From assembly GCA_934700415.1 (NCBI GenBank), contig CAKUXN010000015.1:1-13587 (forward strand): a stretch of DNA of 13,587 nucleotides, read 5' to 3'. The notes below the pieces were generated by a model. That model made no database searches and was not told the origin of the DNA. It saw only the letters and a program-made list of their open reading frames with translations. Below, piece after piece: positions 5,628 through 11,518 of the stretch (positions within the stretch are counted from its first letter, which is position 1; every line of letters begins with the position of its first letter). Both the position numbers and the translations under genes were made by a program. This DNA is from an uncultured Candidatus Saccharibacteria bacterium. Lineage in GTDB: Bacteria; Patescibacteriota; Saccharimonadia; Saccharimonadales; Saccharimonadaceae.

Positions 5628-5960
5628 TTATTTCTGTTCAGCCTTAGATTTCTTTTCGGCTTCTTTCGCGGCTTTTTTAGCTTTGTTTTCGAGTGCTTCT
5701 TTCATCTTAGCGGCCTTGGCAGCGCGAGCCTTAAAGCGGTCGACACGACCTTCGGTATCGATAATCTTCTCTTCGCCAGTAAAGAATGGGTGGCTCTTAG
5801 AAGAAATCTGGACCTTGACTAATGGATATTCATTACCATCTTCCCATTTGATGGTCTCTTCGCTCTTCGCGGTAGACTTAGTAAGGAACGAAAAACTTGC
5901 AGCTTCGTCCATAAAGACGACATCGCGATAATCTTTAGGGTGTAATTCTTTTTTACTCAT
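5628..5960 (-). CDS. rpmE2: 50S ribosomal protein L31, type B
   Basis: 110 residues. L31 bridges the two ribosomal subunits. The type B pattern is clear: [14 protein letters not shown] (5-18), FLTKST (25-30), [15 protein letters not shown] (36-50), [11 protein letters not shown] (52-62) and DTEGRVDRF (68-76). There is no cysteine at all, so this is the zinc-independent form. After residue 77 comes a Lys/Ala/Glu-rich extension (about 34 residues) that will be helical or disordered; usual type B proteins end near 80-90. It has its own promoter 11 bases upstream of the ATG, so the mRNA has almost no leader and no ribosome binding site. The terminator of the neighbouring ClpP-like gene separates the two. 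Confidence 0.93.
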   Translation of the reverse strand: MSKKELHPKDYRDVVFMDEAASFSFLTKSTAKSEETIKWEDGNEYPLVKVQISSKSHPFFTGEEKIIDTEGRVDRFKARAAKAAKMKEALENKAKKAAKEAEKKSKAEQK

Positions 5961-5971
5961 AATTGCATTTC

Positions 5972-5980
5972 ATTATACCA
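5972..5980 (-). promoter_or_regulatory. Extended -10 promoter of the L31 gene
   Basis: On the - strand TGGTATAAT, then 11 bases to the ATG. Transcription should start about 4-5 nt before the start codon, so there is no room for a Shine-Dalgarno sequence. Confidence 0.75.
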
Positions 5981-6005
5981 GAGAATAAGAAAAAAGTAAA
6001 GCGTG

Positions 6006-6031
6006 AAAAAGCGGACCTTATGGCCCGCTTT
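6006..6031 (-). terminator. Intrinsic terminator after the ClpP-like gene
   Basis: AAAGCGG-A-CC (6008-6017) pairs with GG-C-CCGCTTT (6022-6031) with one A-C mismatch and a TTAT loop. On the - strand it is followed by TTTTT (6010-6006). It sits 15 bases after the stop at 6046. Confidence 0.85.
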
Positions 6032-6045
6032 AAAATTGGAGGTAA

Positions 6046-6690
6046 CTAAATAATATCCTCGATGTCAGTAATGATGCGATCGATAAACTGATGTTTAAGC
6101 GCATCTTGTGGCAACATATAATATTCTACCCTGAGCAAGCTATCATACTCAGCAGAGGTCATATTACTATGTTTTAGAACGTGCCTCTTGATTACTTCTT
6201 GTTCAAAACGATCATCGAATTTTGCTTTGTCTAGAGCCTTGCTAGTAGTACCGTAACTTACAGTTGAACCATCGTGGAGCAAAAACTTTGTATATGGCAA
6301 AGCCAGACGTTTGTGCCCAGTAATGCCGATTAAGAAAGACATTGAGCTCCAGCTACCAATATTGATGGTAAAGACTGGAGTTTTGCTAAGCTCAATTGTC
6401 GAAATTAAGGGAAAACCTTCATCGACTTCATCGCCAGGGGAATTAATATATAGTTTGATTGGTTTACGCCTTTCTACTGGGATGCCTTCGTCTTCGCGAT
6501 TGAATTCAATGATATCTAGGATTATATGCCCAATCATCGACACATATTCATAGATTCCATTTTCTTCATAATCGAGTGACGAAATTTCACGCAGAAGATA
6601 CAGCCTCCTTTCATGTCGTTCTTTTTGATCTTGGAATTCTTCAATAGAACAGTTAATCCTGAGCATATCTTCGGGAACCGAACGCGACAT
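6046..6690 (-). CDS. clpP: Divergent ClpP-like serine protease
   Basis: 214 residues. ClpP forms tetradecameric cytoplasmic barrels that degrade proteins fed by Clp ATPases. Visible: LYINSPGDEVDEG (80-92), IGSWSSMSFL (111-120, nucleophile Ser116), RLALPYTKFLLHDGS (128-142, His139) and VEYYMLPQDALKHQFID (188-204). Ser and His are in their usual places. Two differences matter: the oxyanion motif SPGGS reads SPGDE, and the catalytic Asp position (usually R-D-x-F/Y) reads V-E-Y, so the acid is probably Glu189. It may be a slower or specialised protease or a non-catalytic ring partner, like ClpR in cyanobacteria. The N-terminal 30 residues are charged and longer than usual; the family normally has 190-210. 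Start ATG 6690 follows a perfect AAGGAGGTGA. It faces rpsB across back-to-back promoters. Confidence 0.82.
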   Translation of the reverse strand: MSRSVPEDMLRINCSIEEFQDQKERHERRLYLLREISSLDYEENGIYEYVSMIGHIILDIIEFNREDEGIPVERRKPIKLYINSPGDEVDEGFPLISTIELSKTPVFTINIGSWSSMSFLIGITGHKRLALPYTKFLLHDGSTVSYGTTSKALDKAKFDDRFEQEVIKRHVLKHSNMTSAEYDSLLRVEYYMLPQDALKHQFIDRIITDIEDII

Positions 6691-6694
6691 AACG

Positions 6695-6704
6695 TCACCT
6701 CCTT
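6695..6704 (-). promoter_or_regulatory. Perfect ribosome binding site of the ClpP-like gene
   Basis: AAGGAGGTGA, full-length complement to the 16S rRNA 3' end, 4 bases before the ATG. It fixes the start at 6690. Confidence 0.85.
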
Positions 6705-6713
6705 TAAAATACT

Positions 6714-6746
6714 ATCCATCTTCCAAACAATTCGATAGAGATGGAT
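6714..6746 (-). repeat. Inverted repeat in the ClpP-like gene leader
   Basis: ATCCATC (6714-6720) and GATGGAT (6740-6746) form a perfect 7-bp inverted repeat with a 19-base spacer, just inside the predicted transcript (start near 6749). It could be an mRNA hairpin or an operator; it may also be chance. Confidence 0.35.
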
Positions 6747-6755
6747 GTGAATATA

Positions 6756-6783
6756 ATTTTAGCACCTGACTTGATTTTTGCAA
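6756..6783 (-). promoter_or_regulatory. Promoter of the ClpP-like gene
   Basis: On the - strand TTGCAA (6783-6778), 16-base spacer, then TG-C-TAAAAT (extended -10; TAAAAT at 6761-6756). Start near 6749, giving a leader of about 58 nt with the perfect SD at its end. Its -35 nearly touches the rpsB -35. Confidence 0.6.
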
Positions 6784-6799
6784 GCATGTGTGGTATAAT
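6771..6799 (+). promoter_or_regulatory. Promoter of rpsB-tsf
   Basis: TTGATT (6771-6776), 17-base spacer, then TGG-TATAAT (TATAAT 6794-6799). Both a -35-like element and an extended -10 are present, as expected for a strongly expressed ribosomal gene. Start near 6806. Confidence 0.8.
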
Positions 6800-6817
6800 G
6801 GAGTTATATATTATTTA

Positions 6818-6883
6818 ATGAAACAATCTTGGGAGGATTTCCTGATAAAGGGTCCCGAGATGAAGAGAAAGGAAATCATATGA
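6818..6883 (+). CDS. 21-codon upstream frame in the rpsB leader
   Basis: ATG 6818 opens a short frame (MKQSWEDFLIKGPEMKRKEI then Ile) whose TGA (6881-6883) overlaps the rpsB ATG as ATGA. Ribosomes finishing it would stop on the rpsB start codon. It has no SD of its own and begins about 12 nt after the predicted mRNA start. The peptide matches no family I know. Coupling or leader-peptide control of rpsB is possible, but the frame may be accidental. Confidence 0.35.
   Translation: MKQSWEDFLIKGPEMKRKEII
6827..6860 (+). promoter_or_regulatory. Stem-loop in the rpsB leader
   Basis: TCTTGGGA (6827-6834) pairs with TCCCGAGA (6853-6860) over 8 positions (one T-G wobble) with an 18-base loop. It lies between the mRNA start and the rpsB ribosome binding site. 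Ribosomal protein S2 represses its own operon through a leader structure in E. coli; a similar role here is inferred. Confidence 0.5.
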
Positions 6884-7566
6884 CTGTAAATGTCGATATG
6901 AAAGCTCTGCTTGAAGCTGGTGCTCATTTTGGACACAAAACGAGCCGTTGGCACCCAAAAATGGCGCCATACATTCACAGCAAGCGTCAAGATACGCACA
7001 TCATCAACCTTGAAAAGACCGTTGATGGATTCGAAGCCGCATTGCCAAAGATTACTGAGATTGCCAAAAATGGCAAAAAAGTTTTGTTCGTTGGCACCAA
7101 GAAGCAAATGAAAGAAGCTATCGAGGCAGCTGCAAAATCAGTAGATATGCCTTATGTCACAATGCGCTGGGTTGGTGGTACTCTTACTAACGTCGAAACT
7201 GTAAATCGTCAAATTAAGAAGCTAAAAGATTTAGAACGTCGCATGGCTTCTGGTGAACTTGAGAATCGTTATTCCAAACTTGAAGTCCAAAGATTCCAAG
7301 AAGAAATCGATTTACTCAACGAGCGCTATGGTGGTATTAAAGAGATGAGCGAACAGCCAGCAGCTATCATCGTGGTGGATGCACTTGAAGACAAAAATGC
7401 TATCAAAGAGGCTAACGTTCTTAACATCCCAGTATTTGCTTTTACGGATACCAACGTCGATCCAACCAATATCGATTACGTAATCCCAATGAACGACGAT
7501 TCAATCAAGGCTACTAAGCTCGGTCTTAGCTATTTTGTAGAAGCAATTAAAGAAGGTAAAAAATAA
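6880..7566 (+). CDS. rpsB: 30S ribosomal protein S2
   Basis: 228 residues from ATG 6880 (MTVNVDMKALLEAGAHFGHK, a typical S2 start). An upstream TTG at 6829 would add 17 residues with no family match. AAGGA (6869-6873) stands 6 bases ahead. Family signatures: AHFGHKTSRWHPKM (15-28), YIHSKRQDTHIINLEKT, FVGTKKQ, YVTMRWVGGTLTN, then PAAIIVVDALEDKNAIKEA, IPVFAFTDTNVDP and the end motif DSIKATKLG. Length is within the bacterial range (about 230-260). S2 joins late in 30S assembly and is needed for mRNA and S1-type contacts. It is co-transcribed with tsf, 17 bases downstream, the near-universal arrangement. Its leader has a stem-loop and an upstream frame (see those entries). Confidence 0.97.
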   Translation: MTVNVDMKALLEAGAHFGHKTSRWHPKMAPYIHSKRQDTHIINLEKTVDGFEAALPKITEIAKNGKKVLFVGTKKQMKEAIEAAAKSVDMPYVTMRWVGGTLTNVETVNRQIKKLKDLERRMASGELENRYSKLEVQRFQEEIDLLNERYGGIKEMSEQPAAIIVVDALEDKNAIKEANVLNIPVFAFTDTNVDPTNIDYVIPMNDDSIKATKLGLSYFVEAIKEGKK

Positions 7567-7583
7567 TTTAATATAGGAGGCTT

Positions 7584-8174
7584 ATGGCGGAAATTTCCGT
7601 AGAACAAATCAAAAAATTAAAAGAACTTTCTGGCGCGGGTCTAACAGACGCTAAAAAAGCTCTCGTAGAAGCTGATGGCGATTTTGACAAAGCTCTTGAA
7701 GCGATGCGAAAAAAAGGTTTGACCAAAGCCGAAAAACGTGGCGATCGTGAAACTCGTGAAGGTTTAGTAGAAGCTTACATTCATGATGGTCGCCTTGGTG
7801 CCATCGTTGAGGTTAACTGTGAAACTTCTTTTGTGGCTAAAACTGATGAATTCAAGACTTTGGCTCACCAAATCGCTATGCAAGTTGCTTCTATGTCGCC
7901 ACTTTATGTATCCGAGGATGACATTCCAGCTGAAGTGCGCGAAGCTAAAATGAAAGAGCTTGAAGAGAATTTTAAAGGCCCAGAAAATATGAAAGAGCAA
8001 ATTCTTTCTGGTCAAGTAAAGAAAGCCTTTTCGGACAAAGTTTTGATGAACCAGCCATATATCTTAGATGATTCTAAGACCGTTGAACAGTTTATCAAAG
8101 AAGCAGTCGCTAAAACTGGCGAAAATATTACCGTACGTCAGTTTAAACGTATTGAACTTGGCGTGACCGAGTAA
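7584..8174 (+). CDS. tsf: Elongation factor Ts
   Basis: 196 residues, the short form found in Gram-positive and cyanobacterial lineages (E. coli has about 283). EF-Ts exchanges GDP for GTP on EF-Tu. The N-terminal UBA-like domain (4-45) carries IKKLKELSGAGLTDAKKAL, followed by KGLTKAEKRGDRET. The core motif that inserts into EF-Tu is usually T-D-F-V-A; here it is T-S-F-V-A (81-85), so the conserved Asp is Ser while the key Phe83 is kept. The end NITVRQFKRIELG is typical. AGGAGG (7575-7580) is three bases from the ATG. It ends just before a strong terminator, closing the rpsB-tsf unit. In most bacteria pyrH would follow; here it is absent. Confidence 0.96.
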   Translation: MAEISVEQIKKLKELSGAGLTDAKKALVEADGDFDKALEAMRKKGLTKAEKRGDRETREGLVEAYIHDGRLGAIVEVNCETSFVAKTDEFKTLAHQIAMQVASMSPLYVSEDDIPAEVREAKMKELEENFKGPENMKEQILSGQVKKAFSDKVLMNQPYILDDSKTVEQFIKEAVAKTGENITVRQFKRIELGVTE

Positions 8175-8175
8175 T

Positions 8176-8201
8176 AAAAATAGCCCTGCGGGGCTATTTT
8201 T
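8176..8201 (+). terminator. Intrinsic terminator after tsf
   Basis: AAAAATAGCCC (8176-8186) pairs perfectly with GGGCTATTTTT (8191-8201) around a TGCG loop, 11 bp with a T run. The A run at the left makes it able to work in both directions. It begins 2 bases after the tsf stop. Confidence 0.92.
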
Positions 8202-8209
8202 GATATAAT
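8201..8209 (+). promoter_or_regulatory. Extended -10 promoter of frr-uppS
   Basis: TGATATAAT, whose first T is the last base of the preceding terminator. Start near 8216 gives a 17-nt leader with AAGGAG (8222-8227). No -35 can be seen; the expected place falls inside the terminator hairpin. Confidence 0.75.
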
Positions 8210-8232
8210 AGAATTATAAATAAGGAGTTAAT

Positions 8233-8778
8233 ATGTTTGACACTACAAGTGAGCGTAAAGCAATGGATGAAGTCGTATTGCGCTTTAATGACGAAATGAA
8301 AAAAGTCCGCACTGGAAGAGCACATCCAGACATGTTGGCTTCAATTAAAGTAGAAGCTTACGGCCAATTTATGCCGTTAAATCAGGTAGCCAATGTAACT
8401 GCGACCGATGCTACATTGCTCGTTATTACCCCATTTGATCCATCCACAATCCAAGCAATCGCATCTGCAATTCGCGCCGATCAATCTCTCGGCCTAAATC
8501 CAGCCGATGATGGACGCGTGATTCGAGTACCAATTCCAGCTCTTACTGAAGAGAGGCGTAAGGAAATTGTTAAAAATGCCTCGGCGAAAGTCGAACAAGC
8601 CAAAGTCGCGCTGCGAAATGTCCGCGAAGATGCGCGTAAAGAACTAAAAGCAGCTGAAGATTTGAGTGAAGACGTAAAAAAACGCGCCGAAAAGGAAATT
8701 GACGACCTTACAAAAGAATTCACCGATAAAATTGAATCGGCATTTAAAGCAAAGTCTGAAGAAATCATGAAGCTATGA
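8233..8778 (+). CDS. frr: Ribosome recycling factor
   Basis: 181 residues, usual length about 185. With EF-G it splits the post-termination ribosome. Markers: VRTGRAHPDMLASIKVEAYG (36-55, the conserved R-T-G-R-A loop), PLNQVANVTA, ITPFDPSTIQAIASAI, GLNPADDGRVIRVPIPALTEERRKE, VRNVRE-type RNVREDARKELK, and the end DKIESAFKAKSEEIMKL. AAGGAG lies 5 bases before ATG 8233. Its TGA overlaps the ATG of uppS (ATGA, 8775-8778), so the two are translationally coupled. Confidence 0.96.
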   Translation: MFDTTSERKAMDEVVLRFNDEMKKVRTGRAHPDMLASIKVEAYGQFMPLNQVANVTATDATLLVITPFDPSTIQAIASAIRADQSLGLNPADDGRVIRVPIPALTEERRKEIVKNASAKVEQAKVALRNVREDARKELKAAEDLSEDVKKRAEKEIDDLTKEFTDKIESAFKAKSEEIMKL

Positions 8779-9446
8779 GTTTGAAACATTTGGGAATTAT
8801 CGCTGATGGCAATCGTCGTTGGGCCAAATCACAAGGTCTACCGTCAATTGAAGGGCACAAAAAAGGTCTGGACTCAATCCGCGAGCTCGTAGCCGCCGCC
8901 AAAGACACAGAGATAAAATATATTACTTTCTATGTGTTTAGTATCGAAAACTGGGGAAGATCCGCTAATGAAGTAAACTATATTCTAAAACTCGCTGAAA
9001 CGCGCATTTTAAAATACGCTAAAGAGTTAGCTGAAAATAACGCGAGAATGTTAATTTTAGGATCCAAAAATAAACTTCCGCCAAAACTTGCTAATACTAT
9101 CGAGCAAGCCGAAAAAATTACAGAGAATTGCACTGGAATTACTGTATGTTTCTGTTTTAATTATGGTGGGGAACAAGAAATTGCAGATGCGGCTACAATT
9201 GCCTCTGAAACAGATGGAGAAATTACGCCAGAGACTATTAGAAAACACCTCTATCATCCAGAACTTCCTGATGTCGATATGGTAGTTAGGACTTCTGGTG
9301 AGGAGAGAATTTCTGGTTTTATGCTGTGGCGTTCTGCTTATGCAGAGTTTATGTTCATGAAAAAATATTTTCCCGAAATGGAAGCCTCTGATATTAAGAA
9401 AATCTTAGAAGAATTTGAAAGTCGCAACCGTCGTTTCGGTAAATAA
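8775..9446 (+). CDS. uppS: Isoprenyl transferase (undecaprenyl diphosphate synthase)
   Basis: 223 residues, slightly below the usual 240-260. UppS adds isopentenyl diphosphate units in cis to farnesyl diphosphate to make the C55 carrier lipid for cell-wall building. The family motifs are intact: HLGIIADGNRRWA (5-17, catalytic Asp11), FSIENWGRS (55-63), FNYGGEQEI (128-136), and RTSGEERISGFMLWRSAYAEF (172-192), which includes the diphosphate-binding Arg and Ser residues and Glu191. The start overlaps the frr stop by 4 bases and there is no separate ribosome binding site. No cdsA or dxr follows, as would be usual. Short lengths are typical of shortened CPR forms. The chain length it makes cannot be told from the sequence. 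Confidence 0.94.
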   Translation: MSLKHLGIIADGNRRWAKSQGLPSIEGHKKGLDSIRELVAAAKDTEIKYITFYVFSIENWGRSANEVNYILKLAETRILKYAKELAENNARMLILGSKNKLPPKLANTIEQAEKITENCTGITVCFCFNYGGEQEIADAATIASETDGEITPETIRKHLYHPELPDVDMVVRTSGEERISGFMLWRSAYAEFMFMKKYFPEMEASDIKKILEEFESRNRRFGK

Positions 9447-9455
9447 TGATATAAT
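9447..9455 (+). promoter_or_regulatory. Extended -10 promoter of rseP (leaderless)
   Basis: TGATATAAT starts right after the uppS TAA. Six bases (GAGTTT) separate TATAAT from ATG 9462, so the expected first transcribed base is the A of the ATG. No -35 and no SD are visible. Confidence 0.78.
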
Positions 9456-9461
9456 GAGTTT

Positions 9462-10727
9462 ATGGATATTTTTGTAGGAGTTATAGTTGGTCTTTTAGTG
9501 TTAATGATTTTGGTATCATTGCACGAATTTGGCCACTTTATTATGGCGCGGAAAAATGACGTCAATGTATTAGAGTTCGGAATTGGTTTTCCGCCTAGAG
9601 CTATTGCCTGGATTAAAGACCCAAAATCTGGCAAGTGGCATCGTTTACCTCGTAGTGAATGGAAAAAAGATAAAATTTCTAAGGTAGTTTATTCTGAGGC
9701 TGATGATAAAAATTTTGCTCAAAAAGGAATGATCTTTAGCCTCAATTGGTTGCCGATTGGTGGTTTTTGCCAAATGGACGGAGAATCGGCGGCCGATACT
9801 CGCAAGGGAACTTTCGGTGCAGCAAGTTTTTGGAAAAAAACAAAGATTTTGCTTGGTGGGGTAACGATGAACTGGCTCACGGCTTTCATAATTTTTACGA
9901 TTCTCGCCTGGGTAGGAATGCCGACTTTCTTAGACAATCAATTTACAGTTCCCGCTGACACACGCACAGATTTTACGCCAGTACAAGTTGTAACGGTAGC
10001 CGACGGTTCTCCTGCCCAAAATGCGGGAATTATACCTGGTGATTATATTATTTCGATCGATGGTAACGACATACAGTATGGTAACGAAATTACGAGTTAT
10101 AACGGCGAGCATGCTGGAGAAGAAGTAATATATAAAATTTATCGCAAGGGAAAAGAAGACTGCAACTGCAATACAGATTTTGAGACTGTGGTAACTTTAA
10201 ATCCTGCGGAAAGCGAATATTTGCTTGGTGTGACCATGGAAAGTTCTCAGAGTATGTCATATTCTACTTGGTCGGCACCAATCGTCGGTGCGGGGCTTAC
10301 CTTGCAACTGACTGGTCAGACTTTCCAAGGAATTGGTGAAATGCTTTGGAATCTAATTCGTGGAACTGGCTCACTTTTTAGTTTTGATTCTAATGTACGA
10401 CAAGAAGGCCAGGAAGCAATCCAAGCAGTCGGCGATTCCGTATCTGGCCCAGTGGGAATTATTGGCGTTTTATTCCCGACCTTCACTTCGGCGGGTCCAG
10501 CCAATCTGGCATTTTTGGCCGCTCTGATTTCAGTGTCGCTTGCTTGTATGAATGTACTACCAATTCCAGCTCTAGATGGAGGAAGATGGCTCCTAATCGC
10601 AATTTACAAATTACGACGTAAAAAGCTCACAAAAGAAGTAGAAGAAAAAATCGTAGCGAGGGCCTTTGTGGTGCTTCTTGCAATTATGATTATCGTAACA
10701 ATTCTTGATATTACGAGGTTTTTCTAG
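9462..10727 (+). CDS. rseP: Site-2 metalloprotease RseP-like
   Basis: 421 residues, close to bacterial RseP (about 430-450). It cleaves membrane-spanning substrates within the membrane, often after a first cut outside. Zinc site 1 is SLHEFGHF (19-26, His21, Glu22, His25); site 2 is NVLPIPALDGGRW (364-376, Asp372). Other features: MNWLTAF and a membrane segment (about 135-153), one PDZ domain (about 178-255, with SPAQNAGIIPGDYIISIDG), and C-terminal helices (about 345-363 and 401-415). Only one PDZ domain is seen, as in Gram-positive RseP/RasP; E. coli has two. A hydrophilic insert (about 50-85, rich in Lys) lies between the first helix and the FAQKGMIFSLNWLPIGGF strand. Its own promoter makes a leaderless mRNA. 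The CPBP protease gene follows with no gap. Confidence 0.94.
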   Translation: MDIFVGVIVGLLVLMILVSLHEFGHFIMARKNDVNVLEFGIGFPPRAIAWIKDPKSGKWHRLPRSEWKKDKISKVVYSEADDKNFAQKGMIFSLNWLPIGGFCQMDGESAADTRKGTFGAASFWKKTKILLGGVTMNWLTAFIIFTILAWVGMPTFLDNQFTVPADTRTDFTPVQVVTVADGSPAQNAGIIPGDYIISIDGNDIQYGNEITSYNGEHAGEEVIYKIYRKGKEDCNCNTDFETVVTLNPAESEYLLGVTMESSQSMSYSTWSAPIVGAGLTLQLTGQTFQGIGEMLWNLIRGTGSLFSFDSNVRQEGQEAIQAVGDSVSGPVGIIGVLFPTFTSAGPANLAFLAALISVSLACMNVLPIPALDGGRWLLIAIYKLRRKKLTKEVEEKIVARAFVVLLAIMIIVTILDITRFF

Positions 10728-11501
10728 ATGAAAAAGCTAAAGCAAGCGCCTATCAAAGTTCCGCTATGGTTTAATCTTCTCGGCCTGTGTCTGTGGGTAC
10801 TTATTTCGGTTTTGGCGGTACAATTTATCGTCAGTAATATTATGTTTAGGATTTTGGGGGCAGAATCCTTTAAAAGACCTGTATGGATTGCGGCTTATTC
10901 CGCAATTACATATGTTGTCGCGATGATTTTGATTTTATTCGTACCATTAGCTTTAAAGCGAAAAAAAGCCAAGAAAACAGAGATTAAGGATTTAAGAAAC
11001 GACATCGGACTAAAAGATTTACCGACTTGGACCGATATCGGACTTGCGCCAGTAGGCTTTATTGTTTCATTAATTTTGGCAGCCCTTTTAGTGTCGCTCT
11101 TTGGCTTGATTTTTCCGTGGTTCAATGCAGAAGAAGCACAAAACTTAGGCTTTAGTACTTACGACACTGGCGCTAATCGGATTATCGCGTTCTTTACTTT
11201 AATAGTAATTGCTCCTATTGCAGAAGAAATTATTTTCCGTGGTTTCCTTTATGGAAAACTCCGTGAAAGATTAAGTGAAAAAGTATCGGAAAAAATCGGG
11301 ATTTTAATTGCGACGTTTTTGACCTCTTTATTTTTCGGAATTGCGCATCTTCAGTGGAATGTGGGAGTTAATGTTTTTGCATTATCATTAGTACTATGCG
11401 CGTTAAGAGAAATTACTGGATCAATTTATGCAGGTATTTTAACCCATATGATTAAAAACGGCGTAGCTTTTTATCTGTTATATGTAGTAGGTGTGGTATA
11501 A
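10728..11501 (+). CDS. CPBP family intramembrane glutamic endopeptidase
   Basis: 257 residues, with about eight hydrophobic segments. CPBP (Abi/CAAX-like) proteins are membrane-embedded proteases. Motif 1 is PIAEEIIFRGFLYGKLRE (163-180; Glu166, Glu167, Arg171), motif 2 FFGIAHLQW (202-210; His207), and a third LTHMIKN (238-244; His240, Asn244) completes the active site. The gene begins immediately after the rseP TAG (TAGATG) and has a GAGG 9 bases upstream inside rseP, so the two are surely co-expressed. A joint role in membrane-protein processing or bacteriocin immunity is inferred. Its last codons overlap the proS promoter. Confidence 0.88.
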   Translation: MKKLKQAPIKVPLWFNLLGLCLWVLISVLAVQFIVSNIMFRILGAESFKRPVWIAAYSAITYVVAMILILFVPLALKRKKAKKTEIKDLRNDIGLKDLPTWTDIGLAPVGFIVSLILAALLVSLFGLIFPWFNAEEAQNLGFSTYDTGANRIIAFFTLIVIAPIAEEIIFRGFLYGKLRERLSEKVSEKIGILIATFLTSLFFGIAHLQWNVGVNVFALSLVLCALREITGSIYAGILTHMIKNGVAFYLLYVVGVV

Positions 11502-11502
11502 T
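11494..11502 (+). promoter_or_regulatory. Extended -10 promoter of proS
   Basis: TGGTATAAT, lying across the stop codon of the CPBP gene (TAA 11499-11501). TATAAT is 9 bases from ATG 11512, so the leader is 0-3 nt. Confidence 0.75.
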
Positions 11503-11503
11503 G

Positions 11504-11518
11504 GTCTCATCATGAGAC
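11504..11518 (+). repeat. 15-base palindrome over the proS start
   Basis: GTCTCAT-C-ATGAGAC, a perfect 7-bp inverted repeat with one central base, covers the predicted transcription start and the first codons of proS. It might be an operator or a tiny mRNA hairpin at the initiation site. It could be chance. Confidence 0.4.

Noticed and set aside
5566..5931. Long + strand frame opposite L31
   Set aside because: It is the complement of the Lys/Ala-rich L31 gene and shows no family match or ribosome binding site.
6829..6879. TTG start extending ribosomal protein S2 by 17 residues
   Set aside because: The extra residues do not fit the S2 family, while ATG 6880 has a ribosome binding site and a typical S2 start.
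11491..11511. GTG start extending ProRS by 7 residues
   Set aside because: It begins upstream of the -10 box and adds residues absent from the family.
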